Shown here: one piece after another, positions 1 to 8,794 of the stretch
Layout: each line of letters starts with the position of its first letter
Numbering within the stretch: position 1 is the stretch's first letter
DNA from: a bacterium
GTDB lineage: Bacteria > Actinomycetota > Acidimicrobiia > Acidimicrobiales > Bin134
DNA: 64,000 bases
Direction: 5' to 3'
Assembly (NCBI GenBank): GCA_026708015.1
Contig: JAPOVT010000056.1
Span: 62,001 to 126,000 of the forward strand
The notes under the pieces: generated by a model
Told to the model about the DNA's origin: nothing
Seen by the model: the letters and a program-made list of their open reading frames with translations, nothing else
The model's database searches: none
Program-made: the position numbers and the translations under genes

Positions 1-344
1 ACTTGATTGGCCTGTCCAGTTGGGCCTCAGCACTCTTGTTCGAAGAAGCGGTCAACCGGGCGATGTTCACCAGCGGCGGGGGACTGACCCGGGAGCTGGT
101 GATTGAGGCGGCCCGCACCATAACCGAATGGGATGGCCGAGGCTTGCACGGGCCGACCAATCCTGCCGAGGGTATCCCGTCGCCATGCTTCCTGCTGATG
201 AGCCCCACCCCCAGTGGCTGGATCCGCCGCCACCCCGCCACCCCGGGCACCATGGACTGCGATCCCGACAACTTGGTGGAGCTGGTGGAATCGGCCACCC
301 TAGGGATCGACCCCAGCCGCCGCGATTCAGCCGGCTTGTCGTAG
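1..344 (+). CDS. C-terminal part of an ABC-type substrate-binding protein (5' end outside window)
   Basis: The reading frame is open from the left edge and ends with TAG at 342-344, so only the last ~113 residues are visible. The pattern (helix around VIEAARTI, then short strands ending in NLVELVE) resembles the C-terminal lobe of periplasmic leucine/branched-chain-type binding proteins, where a 'sxxxlxxAAR' helix follows the hinge. The complete gene that converges on it at 396-1823 is a binding protein of this kind with a comparable C-terminal segment (FLEAARGL), so the two may be related. No ligand can be inferred. An in-frame TTG at position 3 is probably an internal Leu codon and not the true start. 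Confidence 0.45.
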   Translation, partial: LIGLSSWASALLFEEAVNRAMFTSGGGLTRELVIEAARTITEWDGRGLHGPTNPAEGIPSPCFLLMSPTPSGWIRRHPATPGTMDCDPDNLVELVESATLGIDPSRRDSAGLS

Positions 345-395
345 GGGTTGCGGCGACGATTCCCGAACAAATGGAGGTCGTGTTGTTGACCGGGG

Positions 396-1823
396 TCAGT
401 TGCCGCTGACGAATTCGCTGTTCTCGGAGTCCCAGTAGAGCCGGACAAGCGGTGCGTTGTCAGCGCTGTACTTTCCTTCGCTGAGGGAGGCGGAGGTGGT
501 GCCGGTGAGATCAAATGATCCCAGGCCACGGGCGGCCTCGAGGAACGATTCTTGGGTGAGCACCGGACCTGCGGTGCTGGCGATGGCAACGAAGAGGTCA
601 ACACCACGACATGATCGGATAGTCGGGGGGAGGTTGTTGGGCCTCGGGTTGGGGACATTGACGTTGACCACATTGCCGCTGCGGGTTTCATAGTTCTCGA
701 CGCATTCTCGAACGCCGGCTTCGCCAGCGTTGTAATAGTCTTGGAGCGTCGGGAAGCCGTAGGCATACAAGTCGACCTGGCTTGGGTCGTAGCCGAGTTC
801 GACATACCCCGCCTTGCTGACCGAATCGGTGATGACCATCAGATCGCTTCCGGCCCGCTCCACGCCTCCAACCGCTCCGTAGCCAGCTGTATTGAAGGCC
901 AAGACGGCATCTACACCATCAGCTTCTGCTCGTTCGATCCAGACGTCGACTTCTGCTTCCCCTGCCGGGACATCACCGGGTGGCGCAGTTCCGGACACCG
1001 CTCGGGTCACGGTGCCGCCGGCAGCTTCAACCAGCTCCTGCACTGGCCCAAGGAGGAACTCGTCATCACTCGATGCATGGATCTGGATCTTCCGACCGTC
1101 GATCAGCCCATCAGCCTTGGCAGCATTGACGAGACTGGCGATCCTCTCAATGAGCCCCCCCTGAGTGGTAAAGAGCAGCCCGCCGCTTCGACCGATGACG
1201 TCGGGTGCCATCTCGGCCGTGTTCACGGCCAGCGCCCCGTACAGCTCGGTGTAGCAGAGCACTCCGTCCCAGAGGACGAAACCCACAAACGCGAAGACCT
1301 CTTCGTCTTCGATGAACTGCACGCATACTGCCTCGATGGCAGAATCGTCGACTGGCGAGTATTGCCCGAACACCGGTACCAGCAGTCGCCCATTGACGCC
1401 TCCCGCGTCGTTGGCCCGGTCGATTGCGGCCTGCCACTGGGCCTCGTGGTCGCCGTTGTCGATGCCGAATTCGGTGACGTCGACGAACCCTACGCCGATC
1501 TTGATCTCAGTCTCGGTGACTCCGCGGTACGACGCGGTGAGCACCACCGGCTCGGGCTCGGGCTCCTCGGGGGCCGCCTCTTCAGCCGCAGTCTCTTCGG
1601 GCTCGGCGTCTTCGGGCTCTCCCTCCTCGGGTTTTGGGGCCTGAGGCTCGGCCTCGGATTCGGCGTCTTCCGGTTCAGCAGCTTGGGGTGCAGGTGCCTC
1701 GGGTTCCGCTTCTTCGGCACTCACCGGTGGGGCATCGCCGCCCGCCTCGGTGTTGTCGCTGCCTCCGCAGGCTGCCGCCACAAGCGCCAATGCGAGAACC
1801 AGAGCCAGGATCCATCGCCGCAT
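396..1823 (-). CDS. Lipoprotein, ABC-type branched-chain amino acid-like substrate-binding protein
   Basis: 475 aa. An N-terminal signal peptide ends in the lipobox LVAAAC (Cys19), so the protein is probably anchored to the outer face of the membrane. Residues ~25-93 form a long Glu/Pro/Ala-rich linker, followed by a type I periplasmic binding fold starting near 'TEIKIGVGF' (Peripla_BP_6-like). Such proteins deliver small amino-acid-like or amide ligands to an ABC permease, but no permease or ATPase gene is adjacent, so it may work as an orphan receptor or with a distant transporter. The acidic linker is unusually long and is the most distinctive part. Ligand unknown. Confidence 0.8.
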   Translation of the reverse strand: MRRWILALVLALALVAAACGGSDNTEAGGDAPPVSAEEAEPEAPAPQAAEPEDAESEAEPQAPKPEEGEPEDAEPEETAAEEAAPEEPEPEPVVLTASYRGVTETEIKIGVGFVDVTEFGIDNGDHEAQWQAAIDRANDAGGVNGRLLVPVFGQYSPVDDSAIEAVCVQFIEDEEVFAFVGFVLWDGVLCYTELYGALAVNTAEMAPDVIGRSGGLLFTTQGGLIERIASLVNAAKADGLIDGRKIQIHASSDDEFLLGPVQELVEAAGGTVTRAVSGTAPPGDVPAGEAEVDVWIERAEADGVDAVLAFNTAGYGAVGGVERAGSDLMVITDSVSKAGYVELGYDPSQVDLYAYGFPTLQDYYNAGEAGVRECVENYETRSGNVVNVNVPNPRPNNLPPTIRSCRGVDLFVAIASTAGPVLTQESFLEAARGLGSFDLTGTTSASLSEGKYSADNAPLVRLYWDSENSEFVSGN

Positions 1824-1863
1824 CTTCCTGTCCCCCGAATCTTGCTGAGCAAAGGGTAGTCAA

Positions 1864-4215
1864 CTAGAGCCCGGCGGGGCGGGTGCCGATGACTCCCTTG
1901 GCCTCGAGTTCAGTCAGCTCTTCGTCTGACAGACCCAACTCGCCGCCCAGTACCTCGTGATTGTGCTGGCCGAGGGTGGGGGCCGGGGTTGTGGTCCAGG
2001 GACCGGGTGACGTCTCGAACCGGAAAGGCAGGCTGGCCGCGGAGACTTCGCCGCATACCGGGTGTTGGATCGGTTCGATGAATGAGCGGGTCCGAAGCTG
2101 GGGGTGGTCGCCGATCTCGGCGGGCAGCACCATTGCGCTGGCCGGAATCCCGGCGTCGAGGAGTTGCCCCACCGCGTCGGCGTCGGTTTGGGGGGCCACC
2201 CATTCGGCAATCCCAGTGTCGATGGCGTCGGCGGCGGCCCGGCGCTTGTCGGCGGTGTCGTAGTCAGCCCAATCGGGGCGGTGGAGCAGGTCGCAGAGAG
2301 CCTTCCATTGGCAGCCGTCGGCCACCGCCACGGCCACCCAGCGTTCGAAACCGGCGGCGAGGTACACCCCCTGGGGCGCGGCCCGCGGTCCCCGATTGCC
2401 CTCTCGGGGGAGTTGGCGGCCAAGGGCGGAGTACTCCACCAATTGCTCGGCGGCGGCGTTGAGAGCGGCGGCCACCATGGTCACTTCCACCAGCCGTCCT
2501 TGGCCGGTGCGGTCCCGCTCCTCGAGGGCGGTGAGGGTGGCGAACACCGCGTGCATGCCGGCCAGCGGGTCGCACGGCCCCCGGGGAATCTGGGGATCCT
2601 CGTCCGGGTATCCGGTGATGTTGGCCATCCCGGTGAGCTGTTCCATGGTCTGGGCGAAACCGGTGTTGTTGCGCCAAGCGCCGCTGAGGCCGAAGGCGGG
2701 CATCCGGGTCATGATCAGTTTGGGGTTGATTTCTAACAACCGCTCCCAGGTGAGGCCAAAGCCTTCCATCACCCGAGGAGTGAAGTTCTCGATCACCACG
2801 TCGGCATCGGCAATCAGCCGCTCGGCCACCGCCACCCCTTCGGGAGAGCGGAGGTCGAGGGTGATGTCCCGCTTGTTGGTGTTGGCCCCGTGGAAGACCA
2901 TGCCCCACTCCCACCACTGGTCCGCCGAGGGCGGGCGGGCGGAGGCGAAGCGCATTCCGTCGGCCCGCTGCACGGATTCGATTTTGATCACGTCGGCGCC
3001 GAGCAGGGCCAGGGAGTGGCTGGCGATGGGGCCGGCCCACCAGGCGGTGAAGTCGATCACTCGTAACCCGGCTAGAGGGAGCGCAGCGGGCTCCCCCCGG
3101 TTGGGTTGGGGGGTGTGGGCTTCGATCTGACCGGTGTGCTCTCCGGCGGCAGGGACCGGTCCGAATGGCCGGGTGGCGGCGCCGTGCAGTTTGTAGGGGA
3201 TGGCGGGCTGGGTGAATCCGCCTGAGGGGTTGGTGGTGAAGGCGTCTCGGCCGGAGAACGCCTCCAGGGTGGGCACGGTGGCCCCGTTGCCGATGGGAGC
3301 CACCGGTATTCGCCGAGCCGATGCCTCGGCGATCACCTCGGCGGTGGTGCGCTGGGTGGTCCAGGCGTGCATGGCGGCTCGGAACTCGTCTCGCCGCTTC
3401 CAGCGGCCGCCGTAGCCGCACATCTCCTCGTCTTCGAGCCAATCGGGGCGACCGATCATCACCAGGAAGTCCAGGAATTGCTGGCGGGCCACCGTGCAGA
3501 AACCCACATGACCGTCGGCGGTGGGCTCGATAGAGGGAAGCTCTACATTGCGGCCGGGACGCTCGGGGTTGGTGTCGCCGCTCAGCTCGGCGGCGATCCA
3601 CGCGTAGGTGTTCATGGTCATGACCATGGTCTCGAACATGGACACGTCTACGTGGTCGCCTTGACCGCTGCGCCCGGCCGCTCGGGCCGCGGCCAGCGCC
3701 CCCACCCCGGCGTATATGGCCGCGGTCCACTCGCCGATAACGCCACCGGCCTGCACCGGGGGTCGCTCGGGGTTGCCCCGCTTGCCGATGCCCCCGCATT
3801 CGGCCTGCAAGGTGAACTCGGTGGCCGGCCTATGGGCATAGGGGCCGGTGCGCCCCCACGGGGAAATTGACACCAGCACCAGAGCGGGGTTGGCCTGGCG
3901 GGCAGCGTCGATTATTGCCGGGGCAAGGCCCTGGTCAGTGGAGTCGATGAGGATGTCGGCGCTGGCCACCATGTCGGCTATGGCCGGGTCGCTGGGATCG
4001 CCGATCACCGAGCGCTTGGATGTGTTGAGGAACTGGAATAGCGGGCCGTCTTTGTCGCCTAGCTCCGCGCCTGACGCCGACCAACGCCGTAGGGGCTCGC
4101 CGCCGGGAGGCTCGACCTTGATGACGTCGGCCCCCGCGTCGGCCAGCAGCTTGCCCGCATAGGAGGCGGCGATACCCCCGCCCACCTCGATTGCCCGGAG
4201 GTGCTGGAGGATCAT
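1864..4215 (-). CDS. Tandem two-domain CaiB/BaiF (family III) CoA-transferase
   Basis: 783 aa from ATG 4215; the open frame extends upstream but has no family similarity there. Two complete CaiB/BaiF domains lie in tandem: residues ~1-390 (LLADAGADVIKVEPPGGEP) and ~400-783 (LALLGADVIKIE). Family III enzymes move CoA between carboxylic acids through an aspartyl-CoA intermediate. In domain 2 the catalytic Asp is present (CDPLAGMHA), while in domain 1 the equivalent position reads Glu (GEWTAAIYAG). Domain 1 may therefore be structural, or act as the second half of the interlocked dimer that single-domain members form. A 10-codon mini-ORF overlaps the start by ATGA. The substrate is unknown; acyl-CoA or bile/steroid acid catabolism is plausible from the crotonase and thiolase genes nearby. 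Confidence 0.85.
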   Translation of the reverse strand: MILQHLRAIEVGGGIAASYAGKLLADAGADVIKVEPPGGEPLRRWSASGAELGDKDGPLFQFLNTSKRSVIGDPSDPAIADMVASADILIDSTDQGLAPAIIDAARQANPALVLVSISPWGRTGPYAHRPATEFTLQAECGGIGKRGNPERPPVQAGGVIGEWTAAIYAGVGALAAARAAGRSGQGDHVDVSMFETMVMTMNTYAWIAAELSGDTNPERPGRNVELPSIEPTADGHVGFCTVARQQFLDFLVMIGRPDWLEDEEMCGYGGRWKRRDEFRAAMHAWTTQRTTAEVIAEASARRIPVAPIGNGATVPTLEAFSGRDAFTTNPSGGFTQPAIPYKLHGAATRPFGPVPAAGEHTGQIEAHTPQPNRGEPAALPLAGLRVIDFTAWWAGPIASHSLALLGADVIKIESVQRADGMRFASARPPSADQWWEWGMVFHGANTNKRDITLDLRSPEGVAVAERLIADADVVIENFTPRVMEGFGLTWERLLEINPKLIMTRMPAFGLSGAWRNNTGFAQTMEQLTGMANITGYPDEDPQIPRGPCDPLAGMHAVFATLTALEERDRTGQGRLVEVTMVAAALNAAAEQLVEYSALGRQLPREGNRGPRAAPQGVYLAAGFERWVAVAVADGCQWKALCDLLHRPDWADYDTADKRRAAADAIDTGIAEWVAPQTDADAVGQLLDAGIPASAMVLPAEIGDHPQLRTRSFIEPIQHPVCGEVSAASLPFRFETSPGPWTTTPAPTLGQHNHEVLGGELGLSDEELTELEAKGVIGTRPAGL

Positions 4216-4244
4216 CGACAGCTGGTGGGGTCGACAGAAGACAT
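4212..4244 (-). CDS. Possible 10-codon leader ORF coupled to the CoA-transferase
   Basis: ATG at 4244 lies 8 nt downstream of a TAATCT -10-like box (4253-4258, minus strand) and encodes MSSVDPTSCR. Its TGA stop overlaps the ATG of the CoA-transferase (ATGA, 4212-4215). The CoA-transferase has no obvious Shine-Dalgarno, so translation could begin on a leaderless transcript at this mini-ORF and restart at the overlap. This is inference from spacing only. Confidence 0.35.
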   Translation of the reverse strand: MSSVDPTSCR

Positions 4245-4366
4245 CGCCCGGCAGATTACTCAGCAGGGAAGTGGGGCAGCCATGCCAGCGGTTTGGGCAC
4301 CAGTGGGGTACGGGTGGCCTAATATTCGCGCTCGTCGAACAGGTCCAGTGGATGGAAGGAGTTGGC

Positions 4367-5296
4367 ATGGCCACGGTTGCGCTGCATGAGGAGATCGAGC
4401 CGCTCAAGGACATGGTGCCGCTCGGGGTGATCAATGCCGACGTCTTGCCCGAGTTGCGGGCGACGCCGCTGGGGGAGCCTCCCGTACTCAGCGATGCGGT
4501 GGAGCGCACCGACCACGTGGTGGATGAGGCCAATGGTGTGGTGGTGCGGGTTCACCGAGCGGTGGGACAGGAGGGTGCTGTGCCGTGCGTGTACTCGATC
4601 CACGGCGGCGGGTACATCCTGGGCAGCTACGAAATGGATGATGCCAAGTTCGACAAGTGGTGCCCGAAGTACGGCATCGTCGGGGTGTCGGTGGAGTATC
4701 GGCTGTCGCCGGAGACGCCCTATCCCGGGCCGCTGGAAGACTGCTACGCCGGCTTGAAGTGGACGTATGACAATGCCGATGAGATCGGCATTGACCGGAA
4801 CAAGATCGGCATCACCGGGGTCAGCGCCGGGGGAGGGCTGTGTGCCGCGCTGGCGCTGTTGGCCCGGGATCGGGGCGAGGTGCCGTTGCAGTTCCAGCTC
4901 CTGGACTGCCCAATGCTCGATGACCGCCAAATCACCCCGTCGAGCCGGCTCGACGATCTGCTGATCTGGAGGAGAGAGTCGAACGCGTTCGGCTGGCAGA
5001 GCTACCTAGGCGACCTCTACGGCTCTGATGATGTGCCCTACACCGCGGCGCCTGCTCGGGCTGAGGATCTGTCGGGCCTTCCTGATGCCTACGTCTGTAT
5101 TGGCGGGGCCGACGGCTTCCGCGACGAGGACATCACCTATGCCATGCGGCTCTACAGCGCCGGCGTGCCTACCGAATTGCACGTGTATCCGGGCGCACCT
5201 CACGGTGTCGCCCTTTTCGCCCACCTTGAGATCGCCCAGCGCTATTCCGCCGACCAAGAAGACTGGCTCCGCCGCCAGCTAGCGCGGCTCGGCTGA
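4367..5296 (+). CDS. Alpha/beta hydrolase, hormone-sensitive-lipase-type esterase (paralog 1)
   Basis: 309 aa. Start chosen at ATG 4367, preceded by GGAAGGAG (4354-4361) and matching the start of the paralog at 5991. Motifs of the HSL/acetyl-esterase family are present: oxyanion-hole HGGG (SIHGGGYILG), nucleophile GVSAGGG (normally GDSAGG), acid in IGGADGFRDED and base in GAPHGVALF. It probably hydrolyses short acyl esters in the cytoplasm. By eye it is roughly 80% identical to 5991-6932, and the toxin-antitoxin pair sits between the two copies. It is divergent from the CoA-transferase. Confidence 0.88.
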   Translation: MATVALHEEIEPLKDMVPLGVINADVLPELRATPLGEPPVLSDAVERTDHVVDEANGVVVRVHRAVGQEGAVPCVYSIHGGGYILGSYEMDDAKFDKWCPKYGIVGVSVEYRLSPETPYPGPLEDCYAGLKWTYDNADEIGIDRNKIGITGVSAGGGLCAALALLARDRGEVPLQFQLLDCPMLDDRQITPSSRLDDLLIWRRESNAFGWQSYLGDLYGSDDVPYTAAPARAEDLSGLPDAYVCIGGADGFRDEDITYAMRLYSAGVPTELHVYPGAPHGVALFAHLEIAQRYSADQEDWLRRQLARLG

Positions 5297-5327
5297 GCAC
5301 CTGCGGATTCGCGGGAATGCGCAACTG

Positions 5328-5345
5328 GTAATACCGGGTTATACT
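5328..5345 (+). promoter_or_regulatory. Promoter -10 box overlapped by an imperfect palindrome (probable TA autoregulatory operator)
   Basis: TATACT (5340-5345) is a good -10 box six nt before the GTG start at 5352, so the transcript is probably leaderless. The 17-nt sequence GTAATACC-G-GGTTATAC (5328-5344) is an imperfect inverted repeat covering it. Antitoxins with ribbon-helix-helix domains normally bind such sites to repress their own operon; that role here is inferred. Confidence 0.5.
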
Positions 5346-5351
5346 GGGGCT

Positions 5352-5585
5352 GTGAAAGTCGCAGTTTCCATTCCCGATGCGGTATTCGAAGCCGCTGAGG
5401 AGTTGGCCGCCCGTCGGAGGTGTTCTCGTTCGAATCTGTACGCCGAGGCATTGGAGCGGTTTTTGGCCGAAGCAGAGGGCGATAACGTCACCGCTCGTCT
5501 CGATGCCGTGTATGCCGAGGAGTCCTCGGGCCTTGATGAAACGCTGAAGCGAGCGCAGGCCGATGCGCTGTCAGATTCCTGGTGA
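5352..5585 (+). CDS. Ribbon-helix-helix antitoxin of a MazEF-type pair
   Basis: 77 aa, GTG start. The N-terminal ~45 residues fit a ribbon-helix-helix DNA-binding fold: a short strand (KVAVSIPDAVF) then helices AAEELAARRR and SRSNLYAEALERFL. The acidic C-terminal tail (SGLDETLKRAQADALSDSW) is the kind of segment that wraps around and blocks the toxin. The gene overlaps the toxin gene by four bases (GTGA), giving coupled translation with antitoxin first. It resembles MazE-like antitoxins of actinobacteria. Confidence 0.85.
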   Translation: MKVAVSIPDAVFEAAEELAARRRCSRSNLYAEALERFLAEAEGDNVTARLDAVYAEESSGLDETLKRAQADALSDSW

Positions 5586-5938
5586 TTCACCGGGGTGAGA
5601 TCTACTGGGTGGATCTACGAGAACCAACGGGATCAGAACCAGGCCGCCGTCGTCCAGTGCTTGTTGTGTCCAGCGACCGGTTCAACCAGAGCAGGATCGA
5701 CACTGTGCTGGCGGTGGCCATCACTTCAAATCTCCGCCTCGCTGCCGCTCCCGGCAACGTTGAATTGCCTTCAGATACCACCGGTCTAGACCGCGACTCA
5801 GTGGCCAACGTCTCGCAGATCGTGACGATCGACAAGGCCTTGTTGTCAGACTGGGTCGGCCGGGTCGACCCCGCCACAATGCGGTTGATTGAGGCAGGCA
5901 TGGGACTGGCCCTCGACCTGCCGATCTCCAGTCAATAG
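5582..5938 (+). CDS. mazF: MazF/PemK-family endoribonuclease toxin
   Basis: 118 aa, GTG start overlapping the antitoxin stop. Family hallmarks are the N-terminal RGEIYWVDL, the GSEPGRRRPVLVVSSD segment that shapes the active site (Arg and the later Ser/Thr), strand LAVAITSNL, and 'SVANVSQIVTIDK' near residue 80. MazF toxins cleave single-stranded mRNA or tRNA at short sequence motifs and arrest growth when the labile antitoxin is lost. Length is normal for the family. The cleavage motif cannot be predicted from sequence. Confidence 0.92.
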   Translation: MIHRGEIYWVDLREPTGSEPGRRRPVLVVSSDRFNQSRIDTVLAVAITSNLRLAAAPGNVELPSDTTGLDRDSVANVSQIVTIDKALLSDWVGRVDPATMRLIEAGMGLALDLPISSQ

Positions 5939-5990
5939 GGATTGCGATGTCGGGCTACCGTGACCAGTCAGCTTGCGAAATGGAGTTGAA

Positions 5991-6932
5991 GTGGCAGCGG
6001 TTTCGCTAGACGCCGAGATCGAGCGGCTCAAGCACACGGTGCCGACCCGTGATCTCAGCGTTGAGCTGCTGCCCGAGATTCGGGCCACATTGCCGGTTCA
6101 GTTCCCCGAGCTGAATGATGCGGTGGAGCGGTCGGACCATGTGGTGGATGGGGCCAACGGGGTGGTGGTGCGGGTGCACCGCCCGCGGGGGATTGAGGGC
6201 GCTTGGCCGTGCGTCTATTCGATCCACGGCGGGGGTTACATCCGAGGCACCTACGACATGGACGACGCCAAGTTCGACCGGTGGTGTCCGACCTATGGCA
6301 TTGTCGGGGTGTCGGTGGAGTACCGGCTGGCGCCGGAGACGCCCTATCCCGGGCCGCTGGAGGACTGCTACGCCGGGTTGAAGTGGACGTTTGACAATGC
6401 TGATGTGATCGGGATCGATCGGGACAAGATCGGCATCACCGGGGTCAGCGCCGGAGGCGGTTTGTGCGCCGCAGTGGCGCTGCTGGCCCGGGATCGGGGC
6501 GAGGTGCCGTTGCAGTTCCAGCTGCTGGATTGCCCGATGATCGACGACCGTCAGATCACCCTGTCGAGCCAAATCGACGACCTGGTGATTTGGAACAAGG
6601 CGAGTAACGCCTTCGGCTGGAAGAGCTATCTGGGTGACCTCTACGGCACTGATGATGTGCCCTACACTGCGGCTGCGGCCCGGGCCGAGGATCTCTCTGG
6701 CTTGCCGGAGGCCTATGTTTGCGTCGGTGGTGCTGATGGCTTCCGCGACGAGAACATCATCTACGCCATGCGCCTCTATGGCGCCGGCGTGCCCACCGAG
6801 CTCCACGTCTACCCCGGTGCCCCCCACGGCGTCGGCCTCTTCCCTAACACCAAGATTGCCCAGCGCTACGCCGCCGACCGAGAAGACTGGCTCCGCCGCC
6901 AACTAGCGCGGATGGGATGGTTGATGGTCTAG
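5991..6932 (+). CDS. Alpha/beta hydrolase, hormone-sensitive-lipase-type esterase (paralog 2)
   Basis: 313 aa. GTG 5991 is preferred over the upstream TTG at 5973: it aligns with the start of paralog 1 and has GGAG at 5982-5985. It carries the same motif set: HGGG (SIHGGGYIRG), GVSAGGG, VGGADGFRDEN and GAPHGVGLF. The core from the HGGG motif to the C-terminus is nearly identical to 4367-5296, while the first 60 residues have diverged. This points to an old tandem duplication with either TA insertion between copies or duplication around it. Cytoplasmic carboxylesterase is expected. Confidence 0.88.
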   Translation: MAAVSLDAEIERLKHTVPTRDLSVELLPEIRATLPVQFPELNDAVERSDHVVDGANGVVVRVHRPRGIEGAWPCVYSIHGGGYIRGTYDMDDAKFDRWCPTYGIVGVSVEYRLAPETPYPGPLEDCYAGLKWTFDNADVIGIDRDKIGITGVSAGGGLCAAVALLARDRGEVPLQFQLLDCPMIDDRQITLSSQIDDLVIWNKASNAFGWKSYLGDLYGTDDVPYTAAAARAEDLSGLPEAYVCVGGADGFRDENIIYAMRLYGAGVPTELHVYPGAPHGVGLFPNTKIAQRYAADREDWLRRQLARMGWLMV

Positions 6933-6938
6933 TCGAAT

Positions 6939-6961
6939 CTAGGCAGGGGATTCTGCTCTAG
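6939..6961 (+). terminator. Weak hairpin downstream of the esterase
   Basis: CTAG-GCAG (6939-6946), a 6-nt loop, CTGC (6953-6956), a bulged T and CTAG (6958-6961) form an 8-bp stem just after the esterase stop. There is no T-run after it, so it is at best a weak intrinsic terminator. Confidence 0.3.
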
Positions 6962-7047
6962 CCAGTGGCGGGCGTGGCTGTAGTTGTCATCGCACATCGC
7001 TAATGTATTGATATGAGATTTCACCGGTGTAGTTTGCGCCGTGCAGG

Positions 7048-8778
7048 ATGTGCGGGGTGAGCGGCGACCGGCAGTTGCCGCTCTTGGAATCTCAGAGGTC
7101 GATGTTCAGAGCCGACTCTCAAGGCGAGTACGGAGAAGTGTTCACTCGGCGGTGGGTCGTAGACCTGATGCTTAACCTTGTCGGCTATACGCCTGAGGCC
7201 GACTTGGGAGGAAAAGTGATCCTGGAGCCATCCTGCGGATGTGGGGCGTTTCTGCTTCCTATCGTCGAGAGGCTTGCCGAGTCATGTGCTACGTATGGGC
7301 GCTCGTTGTCCGAGCTTGAGGGGGCCATCGCCGGATTCGATCTGCTTGACCACAATGCTGAGATCGCTCGCAAGGGAGTGGTGGCCAAACTGGTCGATTT
7401 GGGTGAGACCCTTGAGGACGCAGAGCACCTTGCCTATCGATGGGTCACAACGAGTGATTTCCTGCTGAGCGAAGAGCCGGTACACCCTGCTGATTTTGTA
7501 GTAGGGAATCCGCCGTATGTCCGTCTTGAGGACGTCCCCGGGGAAGTTAGCGATGCTTATCGGTCAATGTGGCCAACCATGCGAGGTCGAGCAGATGTCT
7601 ACATCGGGTTCTTTGAGAAGGGGTTGTCATTGCTAGGTCCAGGGGGGCGGCTGGCCTACATCTGCGCTGATCGGTGGATGCGGAATCAGTATGGTGCGCA
7701 CCTCCGTAAATTGGTGTCGAGCCGATATGCCGTGGACTCGGTCCTGGTCATGCATGATGTTGACGCGTTTGAAGAAGAGGTGTCGGCATACCCGGCGATA
7801 ACCATGCTTCGAAATGGTGTCCAGGGTCCTGTGCAGGTGGTGGATGCCAACGATTCCTTCGATCAGGCCGAGGCTTCTCTGATGCTCGAATGGCTGCGCA
7901 ATCCACGGCAGGCCTTTTCAGCCTCACGGGGCTTTGAGGCGGGGGAGTTGACAAGCTGGTTCAAGGGTCCAGACTTGTGGCCGGCAGGATCTCCGCAGAC
8001 GCTTGAATTGCTAGCTAATCTCGAAAACCGGTTCGCCCCACTTGAAGACTCTCGGACGGGGACACGGGTTGGAATTGGTGTTGCTACGGGATGTGACGAG
8101 GTCTACATCCGGGCTGAGGCGGATGGGGTGGAGACCGATCGTTTACTTCCTCTCCTGACCGCAGGAGATATTGCAACAGGTCGTCCAGAATGGTCGGGGA
8201 AGTACCTGATCAACCCCTGGGGGGAGGATGGGCTTGTGGATCTGCATGACTACCCCGGACTGGCAAATCACTATGGGCGACACAGCAAGACGCTTCGTTC
8301 TCGCCACGTCGCCCGAAAGCGGCCGAGATCCTGGTATCGGACAATCGACCGGATTGACCCTGAGCTCATTGATCGGCCCAAGCTGTTGCTTCCAGACATC
8401 AAGGCGCTTTCCCACCCCGTCTTGGACACCGGTGGCTTCTACCCTCACCACAACCTCTACTACGTTGTTTCAGACGCATGGGACCTTGAGGTGCTGGGCG
8501 GACTCCTTCTGTCGGACATCGCCAACCTGTTTGTGGGTGCCTACTGCGTCAAGATGCGAGGCGGCACCTACCGATTCCAGGCACAGTACCTACGCAAGAT
8601 CCGAGTACCCGCCCCCGATTCCATCAGTCCAGGATTGAAAGAACGTCTGCGAAGCGCCTTCAGCGGGCGGGACCGTCGGGCCGCGACAGAAGCTGCGGCA
8701 GAGGCCTATGGCATGACCATTAGCCCCGATCAGCTTGGCCGGCTCTCTCATCGTGGCATTCAATTGAGCAGGAGTTGA
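7048..8778 (+). CDS. Eco57I/TaqI-like N6-adenine DNA methyltransferase of a restriction-modification system
   Basis: 576 aa. An AdoMet-binding motif I-like segment (KVILEPSCGCGAFLLPI, residues ~56-72) and catalytic motif IV NPPY (VVGNPPYVRLED, ~152) identify an N6-adenine methylase of the gamma class. The leading 'GEVFTRRWVVDLML' is typical of this group. Residues ~300-560 contain a TaqI-type C-terminal recognition region (LLPDIKALSHPVLD, GGTYRFQAQYLRKIRVP). It methylates adenine in a target site to protect host DNA; the partner gene begins 16 nt downstream. The start is uncertain (ATG 7048; ATG 7102 also possible). GC content is visibly lower than in most of the window, which suggests transfer. 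Confidence 0.88.
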   Translation: MCGVSGDRQLPLLESQRSMFRADSQGEYGEVFTRRWVVDLMLNLVGYTPEADLGGKVILEPSCGCGAFLLPIVERLAESCATYGRSLSELEGAIAGFDLLDHNAEIARKGVVAKLVDLGETLEDAEHLAYRWVTTSDFLLSEEPVHPADFVVGNPPYVRLEDVPGEVSDAYRSMWPTMRGRADVYIGFFEKGLSLLGPGGRLAYICADRWMRNQYGAHLRKLVSSRYAVDSVLVMHDVDAFEEEVSAYPAITMLRNGVQGPVQVVDANDSFDQAEASLMLEWLRNPRQAFSASRGFEAGELTSWFKGPDLWPAGSPQTLELLANLENRFAPLEDSRTGTRVGIGVATGCDEVYIRAEADGVETDRLLPLLTAGDIATGRPEWSGKYLINPWGEDGLVDLHDYPGLANHYGRHSKTLRSRHVARKRPRSWYRTIDRIDPELIDRPKLLLPDIKALSHPVLDTGGFYPHHNLYYVVSDAWDLEVLGGLLLSDIANLFVGAYCVKMRGGTYRFQAQYLRKIRVPAPDSISPGLKERLRSAFSGRDRRAATEAAAEAYGMTISPDQLGRLSHRGIQLSRS

Positions 8779-8794
8779 CAGGAAGAGTCAATAG

